A stretch of 63,546 bases of DNA from an uncultured Clostridium sp. (GCA_900542035.1 UQMJ01000015.1:1-63546), one strand, 5' to 3'; positions 42,789-52,354 are shown, counted from the first letter of the stretch. Notes: generated by a model from the letters alone, not told the origin. Translations and numbers: made by a program.

Positions 42789-43021
42789 ATCGTTACCCCT
42801 CTTTCTTTCATCACATCCAAAAGCTCACTCACAATGTACTCCCTGCTCTGAGTATGCAAAACTTCATATTCCGGCACAATATAACCATTTAAAATATCAC
42901 TTTTCTCTGTAAATGCCTTATATATCAATTCCGCGCCCACATCAAGCTTTGCCGCAACACTTTCGATACAAAATACAGCAAATTCCAATTCTCTGCTATT
43001 TTTAATTCCTTCCTCTGTCAT
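42785..43021 (-). CDS. DUF3791-family small protein, first gene of the cassette
   Basis: 78 residues from ATG at 43021 with AAAGGA 7 nt upstream; a longer frame starts in the intergenic region and lacks a ribosome-binding site. 'ELEFAVFCIESVAAKLDVGAEL' and 'VPEYEVLHTQSREYIVSELL' match the DUF3791 pattern (..FCIEN.A..L.., ..D.LH.QG.EYIV.D..). It precedes and overlaps the DUF3990 gene. As the upstream small partner of a possible toxin it is the likeliest antitoxin-like member. Confidence 0.8.
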   Translation of the reverse strand: MTEEGIKNSRELEFAVFCIESVAAKLDVGAELIYKAFTEKSDILNGYIVPEYEVLHTQSREYIVSELLDVMKERGVTI

Positions 43022-43091
43022 CTTTATTCCTTTCTTTGCCTTTTCCATGCTTCCAACACTTAAACTTCTATTACCAGTATACCAGATCCTC

Positions 43092-43117
43092 AAAAAAAGA
43101 GCAGCCTGCGCTGCTCT
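43092..43117 (-). terminator. Terminator of the opp-ldcA operon
   Basis: AGAGCAGC/GCTGCTCT (43098-43117, loop CTGC) begins inside the ldcA stop codon region and is followed on the minus strand by a T7 run (43098-43092). The flanking A/T runs make it usable from both sides. Confidence 0.9.
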
Positions 43118-44036
43118 ATTTTTTCACAAATTGAATGGTCTGATTGTCTGCGTCCATCCGGCACCAGGCACCGATTGGAAGGCTTCCGGTTGGCGTATCG
43201 TGTCCTACCTGAAGTCCGGACAGCACTGGGATTCCCATCTGGCCAAACCGGTCTTTTAAGAATTCGTCAATGAGGTAATCTTCCCCGTATTTGTTGATGC
43301 AGCCGCTGTAATCGCCTAACAGGATTCCCGCCGCATGGTCAAAAAATCCTGCGTTTTCCATCTGGGTAATGTACATATCCAGGGAAGCAATGTGCTCGTC
43401 CACATCTTCCAGGAAAATAATGGCTCCATTGGAATCCGGCTCATAAAACGTACCCATCATGCGGCCCATAACGGTTACATTTCCGCCAATGAGACGTCCC
43501 TCTGCCCTTCCTCCGGTTATGGTATGAAGGGGTCTTGTATCATTTGCAAACTCCAGCTCTTCCCAGTCCCCGATGGTCTTTAAAAAGCTTTCCCTGGTAT
43601 AGTCGTCATAATGTTCCAGAATATTGGAGCTGACCATCGGGCCATGGTAGGTAACAAAACCGCATTTCTCAGAAAAGGCGTTGAGCAGATTGGTTATGTC
43701 TGAATACCCCACAAATACCTTTGGATGATTCCGGATCAATTCATAATCCAGATATTTCATTACCTGGGCGCTTCCGTATCCGCCACGGATGCAGATAATG
43801 GCGTCTACTTCCTCGTCTGCAAACAAATCGTTCAGTTCTTCTGCCCTGTCTTTTCCGCTGCCGCACAGATAACCATGGAAATTACTGCCTGCGGCCAGGT
43901 TCTTTCCTACTTTTACCTGGTATCCCAGATCTTCCAGACGTTTTACGCACTGGTTTAATCGTTCTTCCCCCATAGGGAATGCCGGCGCTGCAATCCCTAT
44001 GCAGCCGCCGGCGTGTAATGTCCTTGGATAGTTCAT
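43116..44036 (-). CDS. ldcA: Muramoyl-tetrapeptide L,D-carboxypeptidase (S66 family)
   Basis: 306 residues, no signal peptide. S66 hallmarks: N-terminal 'GIAAPAFPM', 'AIICIRGGYGSAQVMKYLD', nucleophile Ser in 'VFVGYSDITNLLNAF', 'FVTYHGPMVSS', Glu in 'IIFLEDVDEHIASLDMYITQ' and the final His in 'GLQVGHDTPTGSLPIGA'. LdcA removes terminal D-Ala from murein tetrapeptides in the cytosol during wall recycling. It starts 7 bp after oppA and shares the operon terminator, pointing to import and trimming of muropeptides. A microcin-immunity-type relative is the alternative. Confidence 0.9.
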   Translation of the reverse strand: MNYPRTLHAGGCIGIAAPAFPMGEERLNQCVKRLEDLGYQVKVGKNLAAGSNFHGYLCGSGKDRAEELNDLFADEEVDAIICIRGGYGSAQVMKYLDYELIRNHPKVFVGYSDITNLLNAFSEKCGFVTYHGPMVSSNILEHYDDYTRESFLKTIGDWEELEFANDTRPLHTITGGRAEGRLIGGNVTVMGRMMGTFYEPDSNGAIIFLEDVDEHIASLDMYITQMENAGFFDHAAGILLGDYSGCINKYGEDYLIDEFLKDRFGQMGIPVLSGLQVGHDTPTGSLPIGAWCRMDADNQTIQFVKK

Positions 44037-44043
44037 CTTCTAT

Positions 44044-45717
44044 TTACTCCATTGATACAGCTCTGAACAGCGGATGTCCGGAGTTGTCACACGTGAATCC
44101 CTTTACATATGGTTTTACTAATGCCATAGTATTGCGGAAATAAATCGGCATTACCGGCATTTCGTCCATCAGAATCTGCTCCATTTCCACAAACAATTCC
44201 ATACGCTTATTGTTGTCTGCTAAAGTGGCTGCTTCTTCTAATAAATCGTTGTAGCGGAGCGCTTCCTCGCTTCTCCAGCGGCACTCTTTTTCCATACGGC
44301 TCTTGTTAAAGATACTTAAGTTGGTATTGGGATCCGGATAATCTCCTGTCCAGCCGTCAAATGCAATGTCAAAATTGCCTGCTGCGTGCTCATCCCAGTA
44401 AACCTTAGATTCGAAGGTTACAATATCTACGTTTACGCCAAGATTTTCCTTCCATAAAGCCTGAAGGATCTGAGCCTTGTCTTTGTTTTCCTTGGTATTG
44501 GTAATAATCAGCTGCAGGGTTGGAAGTCCCTCGCCGTTTGGATAACCTGCATCTGCCAAAAGCTGTTTTGCCGCTTCCACGTCTTCGGTAACCAGATTGT
44601 TTCCCACTTTGGTACGGAAATCATCGGTTTCATCGGCATAAGGAATGCCGTAAGGAACAAATGCGTATGCAGACTTTGGCTTGGAAGGAACTGCTACCTC
44701 GTTAATGGTATCACGGGTAATGGCCATGGACAGCGCTTTTCTGACTTCTTTGGTCATATACTCTTTCTCACAGTTGAAATCATAGTAAGAAGTACCAATC
44801 AGGTCGTAGCTGTGCAGTTCTTCACTGCCGTTATACTGGGTCATAGCCTGGGTTTCAATAGAGCCGCCGCTCATAGCGTCTACATCGCCGGCATTATATG
44901 CGGACAGAGCTGCTTCTGCCTGCTCAATAAAAATCATCTCAACGCCGTCTAATGCTACGGTATCTGCAAATACGTAGTTTGGATTCTTCACTAAGAAATA
45001 TCCTTCCTGAGGCTTAATTTCTGCCATCATAAACGGGCCGTTGCACACGTAAGTCTCTGCAGACTTGGTCCAGACTTCCGCGCCTTCTACCGCTTCCTTC
45101 TTAACTGGAGCAAAGTTGTTGGCTGCAGTTAAGTTTACAAAGTAAGGGGTCGGATTATTTAAGACTACTTCCAGCGTGGTATCGTCAATGGCCTTTACGC
45201 CTACCTCATCTGCCTCGCACTGGCCGTTGTTGTAAGCTTCGCCATTCTTAATGTAGTATAACTGCCATGCTGCTGTAGATGCAGTCTCCTGTTTTAACTC
45301 TCTCTTCCAGGAATATTCAAAATCTGCTGCTGTTAAAGGAGAACCATCGGACCACTTTAAGCCTTCTTTTAACTTAAAGGTATAAGTCAGACCGTCGTCA
45401 GAAACCGTATAGCTTTCTGCGCAGGCCGGTTCAACTCCGGAACCGTCAGCAGAATACTGGTACAGTCCGGTAAACAGATTTAACAGCACATTAGAAGAAG
45501 ATGCATAGTTGTTCATATTTGGGTCTAAGGTCTCCGGTTCCCCGCTCATAACATAGCGAAGTACGTTTCCTTCTGGTTTGGCAGCATCTCCTGCCGGCTG
45601 AGCGCCATTTGCAGCAGCAGTGGTATCTCCTGCCGCATCCTGTCCACCGCCGCATCCTGTAAGCAGGGACATTGCCATTACGGATGCAAGGATTGCACTT
45701 ACCAATCTTTTTTTCAT
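44044..45717 (-). CDS. oppA: Oligopeptide ABC transporter binding lipoprotein
   Basis: 557 residues. Lipoprotein signal 'MAMSLLTGCGGG' followed by an Ala/Gly/Asn-rich linker; family-5 solute-binding protein core with 'LRYVMSGEPETLDPN', 'GLKWSDGSPLTAADFEYSWKRE', 'KEVRKALSMAITRD', 'YPDPNTNLSIFN'. It delivers peptides to OppBC. Placed last of the transporter genes, 45 bp after oppF and 7 bp before ldcA. Confidence 0.95.
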   Translation of the reverse strand: MKKRLVSAILASVMAMSLLTGCGGGQDAAGDTTAAANGAQPAGDAAKPEGNVLRYVMSGEPETLDPNMNNYASSSNVLLNLFTGLYQYSADGSGVEPACAESYTVSDDGLTYTFKLKEGLKWSDGSPLTAADFEYSWKRELKQETASTAAWQLYYIKNGEAYNNGQCEADEVGVKAIDDTTLEVVLNNPTPYFVNLTAANNFAPVKKEAVEGAEVWTKSAETYVCNGPFMMAEIKPQEGYFLVKNPNYVFADTVALDGVEMIFIEQAEAALSAYNAGDVDAMSGGSIETQAMTQYNGSEELHSYDLIGTSYYDFNCEKEYMTKEVRKALSMAITRDTINEVAVPSKPKSAYAFVPYGIPYADETDDFRTKVGNNLVTEDVEAAKQLLADAGYPNGEGLPTLQLIITNTKENKDKAQILQALWKENLGVNVDIVTFESKVYWDEHAAGNFDIAFDGWTGDYPDPNTNLSIFNKSRMEKECRWRSEEALRYNDLLEEAATLADNNKRMELFVEMEQILMDEMPVMPIYFRNTMALVKPYVKGFTCDNSGHPLFRAVSME

Positions 45718-45762
45718 AATCTTTCCTCCTTCTTTGCATTAAAACATTTGGGGATTTCCCCT

Positions 45763-46749
45763 TTATTCAAACAAATGACAGGCAACAAAGTGCTTCTCAT
45801 TTATCTTCTTTAATTCCGGTTTTTCACAGGCGCAGACTTCTTTTGCGTACTGGCATCTGGAACGGAACGGACAGCCTGGTCCCGGATTAATAGGAGACGG
45901 CACATCGCCTTGAAGAACAATTCTCTGGCTGGCCTCTGCCTTGTCCGGATCTGCCACTGGTTCTGCGGAAATCAATGCTTTGGTATACGGATGCATCATA
46001 TTGTCATATAATTCATTCACTTCTGCATATTCCACCAGATTTCCCAGGTACATGACGCCGACCTGATCGGAAATATGGCGTACCATGGCAAGGTCATGGG
46101 AAATAAACAGGTAGGTAAAATTAAATTTATCCTGCAGGTCTTCCAGAATATTGATAACCTGTGCCTGAATGGACACATCCAGGGCGGAAATGGGCTCGTC
46201 GCAGACAATAAACTCCGGTTCTGCGGCTAATGCTCTTGCAATGCCGATACGCTGTCTCTGACCGCCGGAAAACTCATGGGGATAACGGTTTAAATGATCT
46301 GGCTTTAAGCCAACCAGCTCAACCAGCTGACGCACCCGATCCATTACGTCCTTTCCATGCATTAAATTCATAAAGCGGATAGGCTCTGCAATAATGTGGG
46401 CGACGTCCATTCTCGGATCCAGGGATGTGTATGGATCCTGGAAAATCATCTGGATTTTCTTCCGGTAAGGAAGCATCTGGCCGTCATCAAGTCCTGTAAT
46501 GTCCTCTCCGTCATACAAAATCTTTCCGGCTGTAGGCTCATAAAGCTTTAATACGGTACGTCCTATGGTCGTTTTTCCGCAGCCGGATTCTCCTACCAGA
46601 CCCATGGTCTCACCTTTCGCAATGGAAAAGCTTACGTCATCTACTGCTTTTAAAATATTGGGCTTTTTAAAAAGTCCTGCTTTCAGTTCAAAATACTTTT
46701 TTAAATTCTGGACTTCCAGGCAGTTTTTCCGGTTACTGCTGATGCTCAT
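45763..46749 (-). CDS. oppF: Oligopeptide ABC transporter ATPase OppF
   Basis: 328 residues. Walker A GESGCGKTT, signature LSGGQ-type 'FSGGQRQRIGIARAL', Walker B 'FIVCDEPISALD', H-loop His in LFISHDLAMV; C-terminal oligopeptide-transporter domain with CPFRSRCQYAKEVC. GGGAGGTG precedes the ATG, which lies inside oppD (17-bp overlap). Confidence 0.96.
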   Translation of the reverse strand: MSISSNRKNCLEVQNLKKYFELKAGLFKKPNILKAVDDVSFSIAKGETMGLVGESGCGKTTIGRTVLKLYEPTAGKILYDGEDITGLDDGQMLPYRKKIQMIFQDPYTSLDPRMDVAHIIAEPIRFMNLMHGKDVMDRVRQLVELVGLKPDHLNRYPHEFSGGQRQRIGIARALAAEPEFIVCDEPISALDVSIQAQVINILEDLQDKFNFTYLFISHDLAMVRHISDQVGVMYLGNLVEYAEVNELYDNMMHPYTKALISAEPVADPDKAEASQRIVLQGDVPSPINPGPGCPFRSRCQYAKEVCACEKPELKKINEKHFVACHLFE

Positions 46750-47755
46750 ACAGCTTCACCTCCCCTTTCTTTGCTTTTACAGAAGGATTGTGAAGCCAGC
46801 AGGCACTTCTGTGGCCTTCTCCGATTTCTGTCAGTTCTGGCAAATGTTCTTTGCACAATTTCATCGCGTATTTGCAGCGGGCTGCAAATGGACATCCCTT
46901 CGGCGGAGCAAGCAGATCCGGCGGAGTTCCGTAAATCGGCACCAGCCGCTGTTTGTCGTGTTTGGGAATGGATTCCATCAGTCCTAACGTGTATGGATGT
47001 CCGGTCCGGTAGAAAATATCCCGTACAGAACCCTCTTCCATAATCAGTCCGCCGTACATGACCACAACTCTGGTACACATACTGGCAATCACGCCTAAAT
47101 CATGGGTAATGAGAATTAAGGACATATGGTACTCTTCCTTCATCTTCTGCATTAATTCCAGAATCTGGGCCTGAATGGTAACGTCCAGCGCCGTTGTCGG
47201 CTCATCTGCAATCAGAAGCTTTGGCGCGCAGCTAATGGCAATGGCAATCATCACTCTCTGGCGCATACCGCCGGAAAGTTCGTGTGGATACTGCTTTAAC
47301 CGTTTTTCCGGATCCGGAATCCCTACCTGGTTAAGAACTTCCACTGCACGTTTTCTTGCTTCTTTTTTACTTAATTTTTTATGCCGGATCAGCGGATTGC
47401 ATACCTGTTCTTCGATGGTAAACAATGGATTTAAGCTGGTCATGGGATCCTGGAAAATCATGGAAATCTGATTCCCCTGGTATTTGCGCATTTCTTTTAT
47501 CTCTTTATGGAGCAAATCTTCTCCGTCAAAGGTAATGGAATCTGCCTTCAAATCTGCATTTTCTGCTAAAAGGTGCATGATAGACAGCATACTTACGGAT
47601 TTTCCGCAGCCGGATTCTCCTACGATTCCAAGGCTTTCCCCCTTATCCACATGGATGGAAACACCTCTGACTGCCTTTACCTCTCCGTCGTCTGTAGCAA
47701 AACTGGTGTGAAGATTTTTCACATCCAGCAGTACCTTATTTTCCGTATTGTTCAT
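46733..47755 (-). CDS. oppD: Oligopeptide ABC transporter ATPase OppD
   Basis: 340 residues from ATG at 47755 (AGGAG 7 nt upstream; a TTG 21 nt further up is less likely). Walker A GESGCGKSV, signature LSGGMRQRVMIA, Walker B LLIADEPTTALD, H-loop LITHDLGVIA, and the C-terminal Cys-rich CPFAARCKYAMKLC segment shared with OppF, which in this family can bind an iron-sulfur cluster. Pairs with OppF. Confidence 0.96.
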   Translation of the reverse strand: MNNTENKVLLDVKNLHTSFATDDGEVKAVRGVSIHVDKGESLGIVGESGCGKSVSMLSIMHLLAENADLKADSITFDGEDLLHKEIKEMRKYQGNQISMIFQDPMTSLNPLFTIEEQVCNPLIRHKKLSKKEARKRAVEVLNQVGIPDPEKRLKQYPHELSGGMRQRVMIAIAISCAPKLLIADEPTTALDVTIQAQILELMQKMKEEYHMSLILITHDLGVIASMCTRVVVMYGGLIMEEGSVRDIFYRTGHPYTLGLMESIPKHDKQRLVPIYGTPPDLLAPPKGCPFAARCKYAMKLCKEHLPELTEIGEGHRSACWLHNPSVKAKKGEVKLYEHQQ

Positions 47756-47777
47756 CTTAGGTTCTCCTGATTCCAAC

Positions 47778-48752
47778 TTATTTTTTCAGTCTGGGGTCCA
47801 ATGCATCCCGAAGGCCGTCGCCAATAAAGTTTAATGCAAAAATCGTAATGCTGATTGCAACTGCAGGGAAGAACATCTGGTAAGGATAGGAAAACAGATA
47901 TTCAATGGCGTCGTTTGCCAGGGTTCCCCAGCTTGCTTTTGGCACCTGGATGCCGATTCCAAGGAAACTAAGGAACGCTTCCTGGAAAATCGCAGATGGA
48001 ATTAAAAAAGTTACCGTTACAATAATGGTTCCAATGCTGTTTGGAATCAGATGGTGAATCAGAATCTGCCATTTGCTCAGTCCGCAGACCTTTCCTGCAA
48101 GTGCAAAATCCTGTTCTCTTAACGTTAAAATCTGTCCTCTTACCATTCTTGCAGTAGTAATCCAGTAGGTCAGACACATGGCGATTAAAATGCTCTTTAC
48201 CGTATTTCCAAGGAACATCATAATCAGAATCAGGTAAATCAGACTGGGAATGCCGCAGAGCACATCCACAATACGCATCATGATCATATCGATTTTTCCG
48301 CCAAGGTATCCGGCAATTCCGCCGTACAGCACGCCGATGATCATGTTGATGAATGCAGCGGTAAATCCAATGGTAAGGGAGATTCTCGCGCCGTACATGG
48401 TTCTGACAAAAATATCTCTGCCCAGCTTATCGGTTCCAAACCAGTGGGCTTTGCTGGGCCACTCTAAGATATGGGCAAAATCCGTCTGATCATATGTATA
48501 AGGGGAAAAGATTGGGCCGAAGATGGCAAACAGGGTCATAATTGCAATAACCACAATGCCAAACATTGCCAGCTTATCTTTTTTCAACCGTCTCCAGCAC
48601 ATCTGCAAATAGGAAATGCTTTCCCTTTCAATGCTTTCGGCCTCTCTGTCTGAATCTGTCAGGTCTGCCAGCAAATCTTTTGGAATCTCATCTGTCATGG
48701 AATATGCGGTTCCCGCTGTCTCCTGAACCTGGGCCATACCTTTTTTCTTCAT
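47778..48752 (-). CDS. oppC: Oligopeptide ABC transporter permease OppC
   Basis: 324 residues from ATG at 48752 (AGGAG 8 nt upstream). Long cytosolic N-terminus, then six helices; OppC N-terminal domain 'MCWRRLKKDKLAMFGIV' and the FGTDKLGRDIFVRTMYGAR signature; EAA loop 'QDFALAGKVCGLSKWQIL'. Pairs with OppB. Confidence 0.95.
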   Translation of the reverse strand: MKKKGMAQVQETAGTAYSMTDEIPKDLLADLTDSDREAESIERESISYLQMCWRRLKKDKLAMFGIVVIAIMTLFAIFGPIFSPYTYDQTDFAHILEWPSKAHWFGTDKLGRDIFVRTMYGARISLTIGFTAAFINMIIGVLYGGIAGYLGGKIDMIMMRIVDVLCGIPSLIYLILIMMFLGNTVKSILIAMCLTYWITTARMVRGQILTLREQDFALAGKVCGLSKWQILIHHLIPNSIGTIIVTVTFLIPSAIFQEAFLSFLGIGIQVPKASWGTLANDAIEYLFSYPYQMFFPAVAISITIFALNFIGDGLRDALDPRLKK

Positions 48753-48763
48753 GTTAAACACTC

Positions 48764-49690
48764 CTATTTATCAATCTTTACTCTTGGGTCAATAAGGGCA
48801 TACATAATGTCTACAATGATGTTGACAACGATAATCAACGCTCCTACAAACAAGGTCAGACCCAGGGTTACCGAATAATCTCTGTCGCTGATGGCCGTTA
48901 CGAAATATCTTCCCAGGCCAGGTACGGAAAACATCTTTTCAATAATAAACGTACCGGTTAAAAGGGCCGCTACCATAGGACCTACATAGGTAATAATGGG
49001 CAGCAGGGAATTTTTCATGGCATACTTGCCGATTACTGTAAATTCCGGCACGCCTTTTGCCCGCTCCGTCCGGATATAGTCCTGACGCATGGTTTCCAGC
49101 ATGGAAGAACGCATCAGTCTCGTAATGTAAGCAATCTGGGAAAATGCCATACAGAATACCGGTAAGATATAATGTTTCCAGGAAGTCAATCCATAAGACG
49201 GGAAAATCTTCCACTTTTCACAGAAGAAATACATCATCAGAACGCAGATAACGAAAGAGGGAACCGACACGCCTATGGTGGCAAATACCATGGCCGCTCC
49301 GTCCGGCCATTTGCCCCGCTTAACCGCAGCCACCACTCCCAGTGGAACTCCGATTGCCAGGGAAATCAGAACGCCCCAGAATCCTACTTTTGCAGATACC
49401 GGAAAGCCCTGGGCAATTAGCTCATTTACTGTCGTGTCCTGTTTCTTGAAAGAAGTCCCCAGGTTTCCCTGAGCCAGATTTTTCAGATAGCGGACATACT
49501 GCTCCGGAATCGGATCATTCAGTCCATACTGTTCGGTAATCTTTTCCAGAATCTGCGGCGGAACGTTCCGGTTTTCAGCTGGGCTGAACGGGCCGCCTGG
49601 AATGATGTGCAATAAAAAGAAGGTAATTGTTATCAGTACAAACAGGGATACAATTCCTGCTCCGATTCTCTTAAAGATGTATTTGACCAT
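48764..49690 (-). CDS. oppB: Oligopeptide ABC transporter permease OppB
   Basis: 308 residues from ATG at 49690, with GGAGG 7 nt upstream (the ATG at 49696 is too close to it). N-terminal 'YIFKRIGAGIVSLFVLITITFFLLH', six helices, EAA loop 'QDYIRTERAKGVPEFTVIGKYA'. First gene of oppBCDFA-ldcA; promoter at 49758-49786. Confidence 0.95.
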   Translation of the reverse strand: MVKYIFKRIGAGIVSLFVLITITFFLLHIIPGGPFSPAENRNVPPQILEKITEQYGLNDPIPEQYVRYLKNLAQGNLGTSFKKQDTTVNELIAQGFPVSAKVGFWGVLISLAIGVPLGVVAAVKRGKWPDGAAMVFATIGVSVPSFVICVLMMYFFCEKWKIFPSYGLTSWKHYILPVFCMAFSQIAYITRLMRSSMLETMRQDYIRTERAKGVPEFTVIGKYAMKNSLLPIITYVGPMVAALLTGTFIIEKMFSVPGLGRYFVTAISDRDYSVTLGLTLFVGALIIVVNIIVDIMYALIDPRVKIDK

Positions 49691-49757
49691 TGTCATTCCT
49701 CCCTTTCTTCTCCGCGGTGGAATGTGTATAATTACTCACTGCGCATAATTAAGTTTC

Positions 49758-49786
49758 ATTTTACCTATTATTACTCTAAAAGTCAA
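49758..49786 (-). promoter_or_regulatory. Promoter of the opp operon
   Basis: Minus strand TTGACT (49786-49781), 17 bp, TAAAAT (49763-49758), 68 bp before oppB. Confidence 0.8.
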
Positions 49787-49816
49787 GTAAAGCTGTCTTT
49801 ATATTTGGCCTATCTC

Positions 49817-49846
49817 TTGACAATTCTTCTGTTTTTTGTGTAGGAT
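49817..49846 (+). promoter_or_regulatory. Promoter of birA
   Basis: TTGACA (49817-49822), 18 bp, TAGGAT (49841-49846), 50 bp before the birA ATG. It is back-to-back with the opp promoter. Confidence 0.65.
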
Positions 49847-49895
49847 GAAGAAAGAATGTACTGAGGCTTGTCCTCATTGAGAAGGAGATTTGGAA

Positions 49896-50879
49896 ATGTC
49901 TGTAAAATCATCCGTATTAGCTTATCTGGAGTCCCAGAAAAGCAGCTACGTTTCCGGCGAAGAGCTGGCTGCCCGTTTGTCTTGTTCCCGCACCGCAGTC
50001 TGGAAAGCCATCCAGTCTCTGCGGCAGGAAGGGTATGCCATCAAAGCGGTTACTAACAAAGGGTATTTGCTGGAAAAAGACAGCGGACTGCTGTCTGCTG
50101 AAGTGATTTCTTCTTACTTAAGTTCTCCCGATATTCCAGTAATGGTCTATAAAGAAGTGTCTTCCACCAATCTGCTTCTGCGCCGGAAAGCGTTGGAATC
50201 CGTCCCTTCTCTTCCAGATGGATCCATGGTTCTGGCTGAAAGTCAGAGCGCCGGACGCGGACACTTAGGGCGGGGGTTCTTTTCTCCGGAAAAATCCGGT
50301 CTGTATCTGAGCATTTTATATCACCCTAAGGCCCTGTTTGCCCAGAGCCGGCTGGTTACGGCCGCAGCAGCCGCAGCCGTCTGGGAGGCCGTCCATTCTG
50401 TGTGTGGATATGATCTGGATATCAAGTGGGTTAACGACCTGTATTTTCAAGGAAAAAAGGTATGCGGCATCCTGACGGAAGGTTCCTCCAGCTTTGAAAC
50501 TGGAGAACTTGACTGCATTATTACCGGAATCGGACTCAATTTATCCGAGCCGGACGGCGGCTTTCCGCCTTCTTCCGGTTCCGATATTGGCGCAATTACC
50601 ACAGACGGCTGTACCCCTGACGGCTTTCCCATTAACCGGAACCGCCTGGCTGCCGCTATCTGCACCGCATTTCTGCAGCTGGCCGATTCGCCGTCTGTCC
50701 CAGAAGTCTACCGAAGCCGCAGTATGATTCTTGGACGATCCGCCATCATAACCGGCCCTGACGGGATTTCCCAGGCTGTCACGCCCCTGTCTATTGAAGA
50801 TGACGGCAGTCTTACCTGCCGCACCCGAACCGGAGCTATCTGTTCATTCCCTTATGGCAGCATACGCCTGACCGATTAA
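49896..50879 (+). CDS. birA: Bifunctional biotin-protein ligase / biotin repressor BirA
   Basis: 327 residues from ATG at 49896 (AAGGAG 8 nt upstream). N-terminal winged helix (about 5-65, 'SGEELAARLSCSRTAVWKAIQSL'), ligase core (about 80-270) with the biotinoyl-AMP loop 'ESQSAGRGHLGRGFFSP', 'DIKWVNDLYFQGKKVCGILTE', and a C-terminal SH3-like domain. It attaches biotin to carboxylase/decarboxylase subunits and, with the HTH, can repress biotin genes. No biotin genes are in the window. Confidence 0.95.
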   Translation: MSVKSSVLAYLESQKSSYVSGEELAARLSCSRTAVWKAIQSLRQEGYAIKAVTNKGYLLEKDSGLLSAEVISSYLSSPDIPVMVYKEVSSTNLLLRRKALESVPSLPDGSMVLAESQSAGRGHLGRGFFSPEKSGLYLSILYHPKALFAQSRLVTAAAAAAVWEAVHSVCGYDLDIKWVNDLYFQGKKVCGILTEGSSSFETGELDCIITGIGLNLSEPDGGFPPSSGSDIGAITTDGCTPDGFPINRNRLAAAICTAFLQLADSPSVPEVYRSRSMILGRSAIITGPDGISQAVTPLSIEDDGSLTCRTRTGAICSFPYGSIRLTD

Positions 50880-50900
50880 CGGCCAGGCGTATGTTTTTTT
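50861..50900 (+). terminator. Terminator of birA
   Basis: CATACGCCTG (within the last birA codons) pairs with CAGGCGTATG (50884-50893), followed by T7; the stop codon lies in the loop. Confidence 0.92.
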
Positions 50901-50926
50901 GATAAATTATTCATTTTATCTTATAA

Positions 50927-52315
50927 TTATAGACTAATCCATCCCATTACATTTGCAATCGAACTTAACAGGATGATTACCAGGAATACCGGAGCCAGAT
51001 ATTTTAAGAAGAAATTGTACATCTTTTTTCTCTTAAATGAAGAGGATATCTCCACTTCTTCTGCGATTTTCTTTACTCCTACAACTCTAAGAACCAGAAT
51101 ACAGGTCGCAAGAGCCGCAAGCGGCATCATCACTGAGTTGGTCAAAAAGTCAAAGAAGTCCAAAATCGACATTCCAAACGGCTTGATAAAGTCTAATACA
51201 TTGAAGCCCAGCGCTGATCCAGATCCCAGTACAATCAGAACAACTCCCATCAGCAGAATGCTTGCCTTACGATTGATTCCAAACTGATCGGTAATGGTAG
51301 ACACGCTGGTTTCCATCAGAGAAATCGCACTGGTCAGCGCTGCAAAAAATACCATCAGGAAGAACATCACGCCTGCGACCGTTCCCATTCCCATACTTGC
51401 AAATACCTTTGGTATGGTAATGAACATCAGGGACGGCCCTGCCTGCAGAGTTTCAGGAGCACCGCCGGAGAATGCGAATACTGCCGGAATGATCATCAGG
51501 CCTGCCAACATTGCAATTCCCGTATCAAAGACTTCTACCTGTCTGGTAGACTGCTCGATGTCCACATCTTTTCCAATGTAGGAACCGTATGTATACAGAA
51601 TACCCATTGCAATGGAAAGAGAGTAGAACATCTGCCCCATTGCCGCTACAACGGTCATCCAGGAGAAGTTTTTAAAATCCGGAAGCAGGAAATATTTAAC
51701 GCCCTCCATTGCTCCTGGACGGGTAACCGAATAAATTGCCACAAAAATTGCCAGAATAACCAGAATCGGCATCATAATTTTTGAGCCCTTTTCGACTCCA
51801 TGCTCTACGCCTGCCATAATTACGACAATTACGCAGACTGCAAACAGAAGGAACCAAATCTCCATGCTGGCTCCATTCTGAGTAAAGTTGGTAAAATACT
51901 GATCCTGAGCCAGAACCTGTACATTTCCTCTCAAATACTCAAACAGGTATTTTAAAACCCAGCCGCCGATTGCACTGTAATAAGGCACAATCAACATCGG
52001 AATAACTGCGTTCAGCCAGCCTCCTATTTTAAAGGCCTTTCCCTTTCCAAAGTGCGCGAATGCACCTACCGGACTTTTCTTGGTCATACGGCCCAGCGCT
52101 GTTTCCGTAACAATCAGCGTATATCCGAAGGTCAGCATGAGAACCAGGTATACCAGCAAAAACATTCCGCCGCCGAACTTGGCTGCTAAATAAGGAAACC
52201 TCCATATATTGCCTAAACCGACTGCCGAACCTGCCACAGCCAGCACATAGCCTAATCTTCCTGAAAAGCTTGCCCGCTCGCTTTTTCCTATCTTTTGTTT
52301 CTTTTCGCTATCCAT
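50927..52315 (-). CDS. SNF/NSS-family sodium-dependent transporter
   Basis: 462 residues, about 12 membrane helices. TM1 signature 'AVAGSAVGLGNIWRFPYLAA' (Na+ and substrate site of LeuT-type carriers), 'YYSAIGGWVLKYLFEYL', 'FYSLSIAMGILYTYGSYI', 'LTSAISLMETSV'. Symports amino acids or related amines with Na+. Single gene with its own promoter; substrate undetermined. Confidence 0.93.
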   Translation of the reverse strand: MDSEKKQKIGKSERASFSGRLGYVLAVAGSAVGLGNIWRFPYLAAKFGGGMFLLVYLVLMLTFGYTLIVTETALGRMTKKSPVGAFAHFGKGKAFKIGGWLNAVIPMLIVPYYSAIGGWVLKYLFEYLRGNVQVLAQDQYFTNFTQNGASMEIWFLLFAVCVIVVIMAGVEHGVEKGSKIMMPILVILAIFVAIYSVTRPGAMEGVKYFLLPDFKNFSWMTVVAAMGQMFYSLSIAMGILYTYGSYIGKDVDIEQSTRQVEVFDTGIAMLAGLMIIPAVFAFSGGAPETLQAGPSLMFITIPKVFASMGMGTVAGVMFFLMVFFAALTSAISLMETSVSTITDQFGINRKASILLMGVVLIVLGSGSALGFNVLDFIKPFGMSILDFFDFLTNSVMMPLAALATCILVLRVVGVKKIAEEVEISSSFKRKKMYNFFLKYLAPVFLVIILLSSIANVMGWISL

Positions 52316-52354
52316 AATAGCTTTTTCCTCCCCTTTCTTTTATGTTTACTTTTC

